Below are positions 8,206-16,358 of a stretch of 36,720 bases of DNA, in pieces; the stretch's first letter is position 1, and every line of letters begins with the position of its first letter. The notes beneath the pieces are model-generated. The model had not been told where the DNA came from. It worked only from the letters and a program-made list of their open reading frames with translations, and ran no database searches. The position numbers were made by a program, and so were the translations under genes. Source of the stretch: a virus; the IMG/VR virus record IMGVR_UViG_3300032285_000423, positions 1-36,720 of that record; one strand, 5' to 3'.

Positions 8206-9243
8206 ATGAACAATTCAGAAACTATCTCCTTATGCGAGGAATGCTATCGACATATACCAGCAACCAGATTTGAAAAAGATGGTCAAATGATGTTGGGGAA
8301 AACTTGTCCTAAACATGGATATCAAGAAGCAATACTAGATATTAACATAGACTTTTACAAAAGTCAACAATATCAAAGACGTAAACCAAGTTCGTACTGG
8401 TTGGATATTACTAATCGCTGTAATTTAGATTGTCCACATTGCTACCAAATGCCCGATAACAACAGTAAAGATCCTAGTATAGATTATCTGTTATCAGAAG
8501 TTATGAGTTGGCCGGACAATGGATTACCTGTTAGTCTAGTTGGTGCCGAACCTACAGTGCGTAGAGACTTGCCTGATTTAGTTTTGGCTATACAAGCCTT
8601 GCCCACTAAACCTAGGAATGTTATAATAGTTACCAATGGCGTATATTTGGCCAAGTGGGACTATGTAGCACGATTTAAAGGAATATCGAACTTAAAATGG
8701 ACCTTTGGATTAAATCATCCTGACTACAACGGCGGACAGATTCGCACTAAACAAATGGAAGGGTTAGAGAACTGTATTAAGCTAGGATTAGATGTAAAGA
8801 CACTAACTTACACGTTAGCCAACTTAGAACAGTTATCTGATGTAATGTATGAAGTACAAAAGTTCGGCATCAATACTAGGATACAACTAGGAGTTGAAAT
8901 CGGTCGTGTTCCAGAAGGCGACTTTAAAGAACTGTACTTATCAGAGCTAGTTGAAGTTGCTGAACAGTTTTGCTTAGATAACGGATGGACATGGGAACCA
9001 GATTACCAAGGAGGTAATCGTACACATTTTGCTGTCCGCATAAATGGAATAGAACATAAGTTTATTAAATGGTGTGATGTGAGGACTATAGACTTAGAAG
9101 AAGTACAAAGTGAATCTTGGGCTAGTATTGTTCCAGGTAAACCTATGAGTCCGTTGTTACACCAAGTTATATTGAGAGATCAAGCAGTCAATCGAGGACA
9201 AATGTTGTTAGATACAGTACCTGAAAAATATAGACATGAATAA
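8206..9243 (+). CDS. Radical SAM protein with N-terminal Cys3His zinc-ribbon-like domain
   Basis: A 345-residue protein. Residues 10-37 hold CEEC...PA...CPKHG (C10, C13, C34, H37), a small zinc-site-like module. The radical SAM cluster motif is C72-NLD-C76-PH-C79, followed by a glycine motif that reads GAEPT instead of the usual GGEP. No C-terminal Cys set for auxiliary clusters is visible. The N-terminal pattern recalls archaeal radical SAM enzymes of the MJ0619/tetraether-synthase group; that link is from memory and needs a search. The next gene (overlap of eight bases) is a full-length paralogue, so the two may act as a pair. It opens the plus block 8206-12960. Confidence 0.85.
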   Translation: MNNSETISLCEECYRHIPATRFEKDGQMMLGKTCPKHGYQEAILDINIDFYKSQQYQRRKPSSYWLDITNRCNLDCPHCYQMPDNNSKDPSIDYLLSEVMSWPDNGLPVSLVGAEPTVRRDLPDLVLAIQALPTKPRNVIIVTNGVYLAKWDYVARFKGISNLKWTFGLNHPDYNGGQIRTKQMEGLENCIKLGLDVKTLTYTLANLEQLSDVMYEVQKFGINTRIQLGVEIGRVPEGDFKELYLSELVEVAEQFCLDNGWTWEPDYQGGNRTHFAVRINGIEHKFIKWCDVRTIDLEEVQSESWASIVPGKPMSPLLHQVILRDQAVNRGQMLLDTVPEKYRHE

Positions 9244-10300
9244 AATACACGATACAACGTCCGTATGCGAGCATTGCTACCGACACGTTCCAGCTGTTCT
9301 TTTTGAAAGAGACAGTTCTATATGGCTATCAAAGAAATGTAAATGGCATGGTGCTAGCGAACATCTAGTAGAACCTAATGCGGACTTTTATATTAACTAC
9401 AAATACGATCGTCCTACTAACAAAACATATTGTTTGGACATTACTAATCGTTGTAATTTAAATTGTCCCCATTGCTATCAAATTCCAGATAACATGAGCA
9501 AGGATCCGAGTATAGAAACAATACTAGAAACTATTAGGGCATGGGATGATGACGGTTATGCTGTTGCTCTAATGGGTGCTGAACCAACTACTAGGAAAGA
9601 TCTGCCTGAACTATGTAGAGCTATACAAGCACTACCGGGTAAATCCCGAGCAATTATGATACTAACAAACGGGGTGTATCTTTCTGATCTCGAATACTGC
9701 CAACAGTTTTCCGATATACCTAATTTGTTTTGGACTATAGGATTAAATCATCCAGACTATCAAGGACACACTGTTAGAAAGAAACAGATGGAAGGCATAG
9801 ACAACTGTATGAAGTTAGGCATGCCAATTAAGAATGTTAGTTATACACTTGAAACTATTGGACAACTAGAATACTGTCTAGATGAAATACAAGAGTTTGG
9901 CAAGACATTGAGTCCACACAATTATAGAGTCCGTGTAGGAACAGATATAGGTCGTCATCCGGGCGAAGAAAAAGTATACCTATCACAGCTAGTAGATATG
10001 GTAATAGATGTATGTAAACGTAGAGGATGGGAATACAAATACGAACCATCATACGGAATTAGGGTACACTACCCATTGCGAATAAATGGAATATTAGTTA
10101 AAATAATACAATGGCCTGATGTACGTACTATAGACCTTGAAGAAGATCAAACAGAATCGTGGGCCGATATGTTACCTGGTAAGCCGGTAAGTCCATTAGT
10201 TCATCAAGTCATACTCCGTGATGGTGCTGTTAATAAAAACTTACCATTATATGACACAGTGCCTGAAAAATATCAAAGGAAATATGATGCACGGGATTAA
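9236..10300 (+). CDS. Radical SAM protein, tandem paralogue with N-terminal Cys3His module
   Basis: A 354-residue protein colinear with the upstream gene. The N-terminal module is C11, C14, C35, H38 (CEHC...PA...CKWHG). The cluster motif is CNLNCPHC (C73, C77, C80), followed by MGAEPTTRKDLPEL, again with GAEP in place of GGEP. The shared C-terminus (DVRTIDLEE, ESWA, PGKP.SPL.HQVILRD, DTVPEKY) is strongly conserved, so both copies are probably active. The 3' end overlaps the next gene by 17 bases. The enzymes should cleave S-adenosylmethionine to a 5'-deoxyadenosyl radical; the substrate is unknown. Confidence 0.85.
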   Translation: MNKIHDTTSVCEHCYRHVPAVLFERDSSIWLSKKCKWHGASEHLVEPNADFYINYKYDRPTNKTYCLDITNRCNLNCPHCYQIPDNMSKDPSIETILETIRAWDDDGYAVALMGAEPTTRKDLPELCRAIQALPGKSRAIMILTNGVYLSDLEYCQQFSDIPNLFWTIGLNHPDYQGHTVRKKQMEGIDNCMKLGMPIKNVSYTLETIGQLEYCLDEIQEFGKTLSPHNYRVRVGTDIGRHPGEEKVYLSQLVDMVIDVCKRRGWEYKYEPSYGIRVHYPLRINGILVKIIQWPDVRTIDLEEDQTESWADMLPGKPVSPLVHQVILRDGAVNKNLPLYDTVPEKYQRKYDARD

Positions 10301-11087
10301 TGGTAAACCTTATTTTGATATGGCTCCTTACCTGGATATGGTGGGATTCGATAACTTACAGCCCGAGATACTATCAGGCTTTGCTCTAGCACGTGAGTAT
10401 GCTAAAGAAGGTACATGGATGAAACCAGGTTTTACATTTGATGACATGAGCTACAAAATTAGTTGGAAGCCTATCTATCAGTCCATGGATGAATTTATGG
10501 CGTTGCCTAAGGATGATCCAATATATCAAGCTGGCATAAAATTAATGCCAACTGATTTTAAAAACTTCCAACAACGTAATGTGTTTACTCGTTTCCTAAA
10601 AATGTCAATGGGTTCTTATGATCCATACATTTACTATTACTTGTGGGAAGAAGGATCATGGGATGATAGAACTGCACCTCGTAAACTTACACCAGAAGCT
10701 GAATACTTTCCGGAAACTGTTAAATGGGTTGAAAGTTTAGTAGGTACAGTATTTGAAGACATCGGCCGTGTTATATTCTTCCACTGTGAAGCAGATGGCA
10801 TACCATTTGAACATAGAGACTTAGATGCCAAGAATGGGGTTAACGTAGTCAAACCTCATCGTAACGAGTTTATACACATACGTCCTAATACAAAGAAAGC
10901 ATTTTACCTGTGGGATCCCGAAACTAAAGATAAAACATACTTGAATACTCGTGCCGCATGGTGGAACGATGTAGACTGGCATGGCGGTGAACGTATCATG
11001 GAACAAAGCTACGGACTACGCATAGATGGCAAGTTTACAGAACAGTTCCGTGCTGATCTTGGTATTGATCACTTGGAGACTTATTAA
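10284..11087 (+). CDS. Fe(II)/2OG oxygenase-like protein, paralogue of the gene at 2470
   Basis: About 267 residues. The metal motif is H177-R-D179 in FEHRDLD, the distal histidine is H233 in DWHGG, and R246 (YGLRIDG) is the co-substrate arginine. NEFIHIR, LWDPETK and YLNTRAAWWN match the paralogue at 2470. The frame is open further upstream, but AAAGGA at 10275-10280 fixes the start at ATG 10284 or, with better spacing, ATG 10287. Directly downstream, with a one-base overlap, follow two more oxygenases, making three in a row after two radical SAM genes. The substrate is unknown. Confidence 0.75.
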   Translation: MMHGINGKPYFDMAPYLDMVGFDNLQPEILSGFALAREYAKEGTWMKPGFTFDDMSYKISWKPIYQSMDEFMALPKDDPIYQAGIKLMPTDFKNFQQRNVFTRFLKMSMGSYDPYIYYYLWEEGSWDDRTAPRKLTPEAEYFPETVKWVESLVGTVFEDIGRVIFFHCEADGIPFEHRDLDAKNGVNVVKPHRNEFIHIRPNTKKAFYLWDPETKDKTYLNTRAAWWNDVDWHGGERIMEQSYGLRIDGKFTEQFRADLGIDHLETY

Positions 11088-11611
11088 TGAAGTATATAGG
11101 AAACTATAAATCTTGGATGGAAGAGCAAAAGATAATGGAGCACTTGACCGCAGTTCAAGGTGAAAAGACTCCAGTGTGGCAACCTGAAAAGTGGACCGGT
11201 CATCCGATACTAGATAAATTTCAGGAGCTATGTCGTCCGGGTTATTCAGATAACAAACACTTTTTTCATATGTTAGGACCAACTGCTCCAGAAATGAAAA
11301 ATTTTAATTTTGATTTACCATCTCTGCCAGAATCACGTAGCCAAGTAAACTGGTGGTTTGTGAAATTATACCCGGGTGAGTTTCAAGCAATGCATATAGA
11401 TCCGCATTTAACAGATGTTAAGGATCCAATACGCTATACAATGTTTTTACAGGATTGGGAACCTGGCCATATATTTGTATGGGATAATCAATACATAGCC
11501 GATTACAAAGCAGGTGACATGTATGAATGGAGTGACCCTATGACCGTGCATGGACCTGCAAATATAGGATATAACACTCGATACACACTTCAAATAACTT
11601 TACACGAGTAA
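11087..11611 (+). CDS. Small Fe(II)/2OG oxygenase, first of a tandem pair
   Basis: A 174-residue jelly-roll protein. The metal motif is HID in FQAMHIDPH, then RYTMFLQDWEPGHIFVWDN, a DY.AGDMYEW strand, the distal His in MTVHGPANI, and the arginine in YNTRYTLQIT. This is the compact single-domain layout of prolyl- and asparaginyl-hydroxylase-like enzymes. The next gene is a same-length, gap-free copy one base further on. TAATG coupling links it to the oxygenase upstream. It is probably catalytically competent; the substrate is not known. Confidence 0.78.
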   Translation: MKYIGNYKSWMEEQKIMEHLTAVQGEKTPVWQPEKWTGHPILDKFQELCRPGYSDNKHFFHMLGPTAPEMKNFNFDLPSLPESRSQVNWWFVKLYPGEFQAMHIDPHLTDVKDPIRYTMFLQDWEPGHIFVWDNQYIADYKAGDMYEWSDPMTVHGPANIGYNTRYTLQITLHE

Positions 11612-11612
11612 C

Positions 11613-12137
11613 ATGAAGTACATAGGTAACTACAAATCCTGGATAGAAGATCAAAAGATAATGGAACATTTATCTGTATGTCAAGGAGAAGTAAGCCCTG
11701 TATGGCCGGGCGACTTTTATTCAGGACATCCTGCATTAGAAAAAATTAAAGAATCAGGTAGGACTGGATATTCTGACAATCGATTTGTTTTTCATCAGTT
11801 AGGCCCGCACTCTCCAGAGATGGCTAATTTTAAATTTGAACTACCAACTGTTCCAGAATCACGTAGCCAAGTAGACTGGTGGTTTGTAAAACTGTATCCA
11901 GGTGAGTTTCAAATTATGCATGTAGACCCGCATACTGTAGAAGTTAAAAATCTTGTAAGATATACAATCTTTTTACAAGACTGGGAACCCGGACATATCT
12001 TTGTGTGGGACAACAAATATGTAGCTGACTACAAAGCAGGTGACATGTATGAATGGAGCGATCCTATGACCGTGCATGCTCCTGCAAATATCGGATATAA
12101 CACAAGATACACATTCCAAATAACTTTTCACGATTAA
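11613..12137 (+). CDS. Small Fe(II)/2OG oxygenase, second of a tandem pair
   Basis: 174 residues, the same length as the upstream gene and aligned without gaps. Both begin MKYIGNYKSW and share ESRSQV.WWFVKLYPGEFQ, LQDWEPGHIFVWDN and the metal and co-substrate residues (HVD, MTVHAPANI, NTRYTFQIT). Differences cluster in residues 20-75, the part most likely to touch the substrate, which would fit divergence in specificity. It lies between its sister and an SGNH protein, with one-base gaps on each side. Confidence 0.78.
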   Translation: MKYIGNYKSWIEDQKIMEHLSVCQGEVSPVWPGDFYSGHPALEKIKESGRTGYSDNRFVFHQLGPHSPEMANFKFELPTVPESRSQVDWWFVKLYPGEFQIMHVDPHTVEVKNLVRYTIFLQDWEPGHIFVWDNKYVADYKAGDMYEWSDPMTVHAPANIGYNTRYTFQITFHD

Positions 12138-12138
12138 C

Positions 12139-12960
12139 ATGTTAGGCCAGAACTTATTAAATTTTATAAAAAGTAAAAGTCCAGCACTTGTTAGAACACC
12201 GCTAGATATGTTAGAATTTAGCTGTCTTCAATATGCTGTTAGGAACGAGTACTTCGATGAGTTTAGTAAGTTTGGGTGGATTGATTATTTGTCAGAAGAA
12301 GAGAAAAATAATTCGAGTACTAATGAACAAGAGAAATTTAAATATTATATAAACAACATTGGATTTAGAGGCGAATATCCTAGTACAGATAATAAAGATT
12401 TGTTAGCTTTTTTTGGTTGTAGCATAGCCTTCGGACAAGGGTTGCCGGAACATAACATCTACGCTGATTTAATTTCTCAACACTATAATAAAAAATATCT
12501 AAATTTAGGTATACCAGGTGCAGGTTGTCATCGTATAGCGTTAACATTTTCAGCCGCTTCAAAGCTGTGGGATATAGAAACCGCAGTAGTAAATTTGCCA
12601 CCATTTACACGATTCCATTACAGTGATACTACTAATCATCTACAATCAATTTTATTAGCATACAGCGCAGAACAAGCTGAAATAGAATCTGTAAGAGTTG
12701 ACCTAATAAAAGACTTTAGTGATCAATTTTTATTATCGCAAGCTGTTGATTCTATCCAATGGATGATTGATATTGCTGAATCAAAGAAAATTAATTTAGT
12801 GTTAAGTTCTTGGGACGACGATATGATTCAAATAGTCAAGACTGCGTTTGACATCGACATACTTAAATTTAATACCATTGACAGAGCTAGAGACGGACAT
12901 CCGGGCAAAGAGTCTCACAAAACATTTGCCAATAATATAATTAATATCCTAGCAAATTGA
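12139..12960 (+). CDS. SGNH/GDSL-type hydrolase-like protein (GCS variant)
   Basis: A 273-residue protein. Block I reads FFGCSIAFGQG (nucleophile S95), with Cys where GDSL enzymes have Asp. Block II is LNLGIPGAGCHRI (Gly), and the C-terminal DGHPGKESHK supplies the His of the catalytic triad. A lead-in of about 80 residues ends in NNIGFRGEYP. SGNH enzymes are esterases, lipases or carbohydrate deacylases/acylesterases, so a role in adding or removing acyl groups is possible. It closes the plus block; its last 20 bases overlap the end of the convergent gene. Confidence 0.7.
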   Translation: MLGQNLLNFIKSKSPALVRTPLDMLEFSCLQYAVRNEYFDEFSKFGWIDYLSEEEKNNSSTNEQEKFKYYINNIGFRGEYPSTDNKDLLAFFGCSIAFGQGLPEHNIYADLISQHYNKKYLNLGIPGAGCHRIALTFSAASKLWDIETAVVNLPPFTRFHYSDTTNHLQSILLAYSAEQAEIESVRVDLIKDFSDQFLLSQAVDSIQWMIDIAESKKINLVLSSWDDDMIQIVKTAFDIDILKFNTIDRARDGHPGKESHKTFANNIINILAN

Positions 12961-13432
12961 ACATATACTTTTTAGCAAGACCACCATTAATACCGTTATG
13001 CCATTCTCGATGACTAGCCCATTTAACTATAGTGCCTTGAGGTTTATTGTAAAAATACTCTTTACCTAATATAAACAAGTGTCCTACACTAGGTTCACTT
13101 ATAAACACAGAATAGCGTTTTAGCAAACCATAAGTTAGATACTCCTTTTCGTTATCGTCGATATCGTAATGATACCCGGTCATATACCCGGGCTCTACGC
13201 AACTGATCCAACTGCGCAACGGAGTAATACTAACCTCTTTAGCAACTTGTGTTTCGACATCTTTAGTATTGTAATAGTTTGTCCATTTAACACTAGCTGT
13301 ATTAAAATTATTGTCTGTCCACAGTTTTAGCATATCTGCGTACTCTGGATTTTTCATATTCCATTGTGCAGGATCGACAGTAATATCTTTGCCGTCTTTG
13401 AGATTAGCTATTACTGTATTCCAATTAATCAT
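12941..13432 (-). CDS. Small Fe(II)/2OG oxygenase-like protein
   Basis: About 163 residues from ATG 13432 (the longer frame from 13459 uses TTG). The jelly-roll features are GYHYDID (HxD), YSVFISEPSVGHLFILGKEYF, GTIVKWASHREWHNG (distal His) and a final KKYMFNL. It aligns in layout with the tandem pair at 11087-12137, but the usual co-substrate arginine seems to be replaced by lysine. The start overlaps the upstream gene by eight bases. The 3' end overlaps the SGNH gene by 20 bases. It is the last gene of the minus block 12941-16320. Confidence 0.65.
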   Translation of the reverse strand: MINWNTVIANLKDGKDITVDPAQWNMKNPEYADMLKLWTDNNFNTASVKWTNYYNTKDVETQVAKEVSITPLRSWISCVEPGYMTGYHYDIDDNEKEYLTYGLLKRYSVFISEPSVGHLFILGKEYFYNKPQGTIVKWASHREWHNGINGGLAKKYMFNLLGY

Positions 13433-14120
13433 TATAGACTTCTTCAAATATTTCAGCAAATACAGTATTGCCCCATGAACGTTCTTTTAAGTGTTTTGTA
13501 ATTGTAATTTCAAAAAACTTCTTGAAGTCAATAAACCCTTTTTCATCTGTTGATTGATCAAAACGATAAGCACCATCTTTACCGATAATACCTTCTATTA
13601 TTTTTCTTTCTATGAATCTTTCTTCATATGGAATAACAGCGTAGTTGTCTATAGTTTTTAACTGTCCGTCTTTTGCTATAAAGAAACAATTTGGGTACAA
13701 AGACACCTTCCAGAAATTGTTTGCTTTAGTTGCGATAAAGAAATCCTTCATTTGTTCTTTCCAGTTAGGAACTTCTGTATCTAAATCTCTACCAGGAGTA
13801 AACAACACTTGCGATAGTGTTTCTTTATTCCACTCCATGTAGATTTTTCTATTCTCAAAATCTACATCATATAGAGCAGGTGTAGTTTTAAGATGAGATA
13901 ATTGTTGTAAAAACTTAACATCTCTTTTAAAGAACCAATCTACTAAATCCGCCGGCACTAGGATATCCTCATTCGGTCTATACGCTGGATCGATACAGTA
14001 GTGCGCACACATTACTGTTTGTTCTGGATTAACTCTAGGAGTATACAACAAGTTTGAAGGATATGGAGTTCCGGTAGGATTTAATTTATAGTAGTAATCC
14101 CATGTGCTTGTATCTGTCAT
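13425..14120 (-). CDS. Degenerate kinase-like protein, paralogue of the gene at 7494
   Basis: About 231 residues from ATG 14120, which overlaps the upstream TGA as ATGA; the longer frame from 14132 starts with TTG. It shares with the 7494 gene the WDYYY start, NLLYTPRVN, LQQLSHL, the RKIY strand, VPNWKEQM and a C-lobe loop (SLYPNCFFIAKDGQLKTIDN). That loop resembles a kinase catalytic and metal loop in which the catalytic Asp is missing but a D remains in TIDN. Kinase-like fold is inference. It sits between a radical SAM gene and an oxygenase, as its paralogue sits with a GNAT-like protein and an oxygenase. Confidence 0.5.
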   Translation of the reverse strand: MTDTSTWDYYYKLNPTGTPYPSNLLYTPRVNPEQTVMCAHYCIDPAYRPNEDILVPADLVDWFFKRDVKFLQQLSHLKTTPALYDVDFENRKIYMEWNKETLSQVLFTPGRDLDTEVPNWKEQMKDFFIATKANNFWKVSLYPNCFFIAKDGQLKTIDNYAVIPYEERFIERKIIEGIIGKDGAYRFDQSTDEKGFIDFKKFFEITITKHLKERSWGNTVFAEIFEEVYND

Positions 14121-15658
14121 TGTGTGTTCCAATTTAATTTTTTACTGATATAAGATTGAACTTGATCTTTAAACTTTTGATCAGCTGTATCTATATCTGA
14201 TAGTTTGTAATTATATATTGCTTCGTAGGAGTTTGTTTCGTAAAAAGCGAATAGCCTATCAGATAAGAATGGGTTACATCCACGTAGTCCTTTAAATCCC
14301 ATGTCACTATAAAAATCTTGCACTAATGCTTCTGCTTGATACCAATCCATAGTATCGTGACTCCAAATGACAACATCATTTCTAGTACTGCCTACACCAC
14401 CGCCTCGTGGAGTAGTAGACTTGAATACAACATTACCTCTACTATCTTTAGTAACTTCATACCCTGGATTTTGTCTAGCTTCTAGTTTAACTAAACCATT
14501 GCTCACAAGTTCTTTAGTAAATCGACTTTGATTAGTAAGTGTTTCGTCATAGTCTGGTACTTCCAATATATGTGCAGAAGCACTTTGTCTAGTCCATTTG
14601 GTGTTAAGCCATTCTAGTGAGGTATTCCAAGACTCTACACTTTCACCGGGTATGCCACATATCATTTGTATATTAGCTCTGTACCGATTAGGAGCATGAA
14701 TATCAGTGTATTCTTGAAACTCTAACAGGCCTTGTTGTAACTTATCAGGATCCATACCCTTGCGTACAAGTTTACCTGCGGCGTGATTGAATGTTTCAAT
14801 ACCCATCGAGTGGCCAAGGAATCCTAGTCTAATATAAGTATCCCAATGCTCCTTGTGTTTAACAACTAAGTCGCCTCGAGCAAATCCGCATATCCAAGGA
14901 TTGTATCCTAACTCGTCTACTGCGTCTGCGTACTTCTGTAGTTTCTCAGGACGATCGTTAAATGTTTCATCCATTACACGCCAGTTGACTATCCCCCACT
15001 TTTCATAGCCTAGTTGTAATTGTTTCTTAAATTCTTCCTTGCTTACACTAACGTCTTGTGCTTGCCCTATGATAGGAAAGTTACAATAACTGCAACTAAA
15101 CATACAACCACGTGCTGTTTCAATTTGCGGGCATTCCCAAGGCATCATAAAGTCACGAGCTTCATAATCTACTAGGTAGCTATCTAATGGCGCACTTGGG
15201 TAGTGATGTAGCCCGCGAATAACTTTCTTATTGGGGATTGTAATATCTGTTTTTAGTCTTTCGCCTAGTGTTCCAATGAGATGCTGGCATAGTGCTAGTA
15301 CAGCATTTTCTCCATAACTATCTATCCAGTAGTCTACATGTTCAGCAGGAGTAGTTAGCGCATTGTTGCCGCCTACTACTATAGCAACGTTGGGATACTC
15401 TGCTTTGAGCCAAGCGGTAAATTCGTTAAGGTATGGGCTCCAAGGATTTAAAAACGCTGTGCCAAAACAAAACATAACGGTCTTATCTGTTGTTCTGCTA
15501 CGAACAAACTCTTGCAGTTCTTCTAATTGCCAAAATGCTGTGAAGTCTACAACTTCAGCATCCCAATCATGCATTCGCAGGTATGTGGCCACTCGATGGG
15601 TCCATAGGATCCTTTCCCAGCGTTTACCCGTTAGGCTAAAGAATAGCGCATGGTTCAT
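14117..15658 (-). CDS. Radical SAM protein with B12-binding-like N-terminal domain
   Basis: A 513-residue protein. Residues 1-130 form an alpha/beta domain (EVVDFTAFW, VMFCFGTAF, VAIVVGGNNAL) like the cobalamin-binding part of B12-radical SAM enzymes. I see no DxHxxG cobalamin motif, so it may not hold B12 in the usual way. The radical SAM motif is C185-MFS-C189-SY-C192 in ARGCMFSCSYC. WRVMDETFND and CGFARGDL are typical of this group, as is MICGIPGES. The start overlaps the upstream stop as ATGA. The C-terminal 100 residues are unassigned. Fe-S cluster and SAM use are near certain; the reaction is unknown. Confidence 0.85.
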   Translation of the reverse strand: MNHALFFSLTGKRWERILWTHRVATYLRMHDWDAEVVDFTAFWQLEELQEFVRSRTTDKTVMFCFGTAFLNPWSPYLNEFTAWLKAEYPNVAIVVGGNNALTTPAEHVDYWIDSYGENAVLALCQHLIGTLGERLKTDITIPNKKVIRGLHHYPSAPLDSYLVDYEARDFMMPWECPQIETARGCMFSCSYCNFPIIGQAQDVSVSKEEFKKQLQLGYEKWGIVNWRVMDETFNDRPEKLQKYADAVDELGYNPWICGFARGDLVVKHKEHWDTYIRLGFLGHSMGIETFNHAAGKLVRKGMDPDKLQQGLLEFQEYTDIHAPNRYRANIQMICGIPGESVESWNTSLEWLNTKWTRQSASAHILEVPDYDETLTNQSRFTKELVSNGLVKLEARQNPGYEVTKDSRGNVVFKSTTPRGGGVGSTRNDVVIWSHDTMDWYQAEALVQDFYSDMGFKGLRGCNPFLSDRLFAFYETNSYEAIYNYKLSDIDTADQKFKDQVQSYISKKLNWNTQ

Positions 15659-16320
15659 AGTATTTTAAATTCTTCTGGTAGCATACGCTTAAACGATTCT
15701 AATTTATCCTGCTCTATGTTAAACGTTATTGCCACGTTGCCTTGTGCAAAATTGTTTATAAATCCTGCTTTGTTTGCATCATTGAACCAAGGACTCATTG
15801 TATTATCAAATAAGAATCTAGCATGATTGGGATTATCCATACTAGTAGCTAGAGATACTGCAACAGGATTGGATAGTTTGTTCTTCTTTAATAGTTTACG
15901 TACAACCAACTGGACCCTTGCCTTGCGGCCGAAGTTTGTAGCTGTATGTAGGAAACTTGCATCCATATCATACCAAATACCATCCTGTTTGAGTGGGTGC
16001 ATGATATCCCTAACTAAGTCTATTAGATAACTGTTGTCGCCTAGGACATTCAAATGATATCTGTCATCTATGTCTGCGTGAGTTTGATAACAGTGGCCGG
16101 GATCCAAAATAATAATCCTTGCCTCCCCTTTGGTTACGGGTAGTGAATTATATAGGGTTTCCCAAACTGTACCTTTGTACTCATCTTTTAACTCCCAAGC
16201 ATCATAAAAGAAATCACCAGTTGGGTTGTTAATAGTTGTTTTCATTGCACCTGTTGGTAAATGGAAACAAGCCTCTTGAAATAGTTTTGGATCTGTTGTA
16301 TAATTGGTAGGAGTGAGCAT
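15655..16320 (-). CDS. 2OG oxygenase-like protein with an extra C-terminal segment
   Basis: A 221-residue protein. The first 145 residues are an AspH-like jelly roll with H81-A-D83 in QTHADID, H125 in FLHTATN and R132/R135. The remaining 75 residues add a separate segment in which ANKAGFINNFAQ (182-193) matches the N-terminus of the GNAT-like protein at 6970-7506. The segment may be a shared docking or substrate-recognition module. The ATG at 16320 has no Shine-Dalgarno; a CATAAATA motif ends four bases upstream. It opens the minus block. Confidence 0.68.
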   Translation of the reverse strand: MLTPTNYTTDPKLFQEACFHLPTGAMKTTINNPTGDFFYDAWELKDEYKGTVWETLYNSLPVTKGEARIIILDPGHCYQTHADIDDRYHLNVLGDNSYLIDLVRDIMHPLKQDGIWYDMDASFLHTATNFGRKARVQLVVRKLLKKNKLSNPVAVSLATSMDNPNHARFLFDNTMSPWFNDANKAGFINNFAQGNVAITFNIEQDKLESFKRMLPEEFKIL

Positions 16321-16324
16321 GAAA

Positions 16325-16332
16325 TATTTATG
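16325..16332 (-). promoter_or_regulatory. TATAAATA-like late promoter for the minus block starting at 16320
   Basis: On the minus strand CATAAATA (one mismatch to TATAAATA) ends four bases before ATG 16320. The 38-bp divergent gap contains a second motif of this type facing the other way. Confidence 0.45.
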
Positions 16333-16346
16333 TGCTACTATTATAG

Positions 16347-16354
16347 TGTAAATA
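16347..16354 (+). promoter_or_regulatory. TATAAATA-like late promoter for the plus block starting at 16359
   Basis: TGTAAATA ends four bases before ATG 16359, again with no Shine-Dalgarno. Together with the motif at 16325-16332 it makes a compact back-to-back promoter pair. Confidence 0.4.
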
Positions 16355-16358
16355 AAAG

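Noticed and set aside
8175-8213. Start at 8213 for the kinase-like gene on the minus strand
   Set aside because: It begins with TTG and would overlap the divergent radical SAM gene; the paralogue supports a start near the YYY motif at 8174.
7761-8273. 170-residue plus-strand open frame
   Set aside because: It is antisense to the kinase-like gene, with no Shine-Dalgarno and no recognisable protein features.
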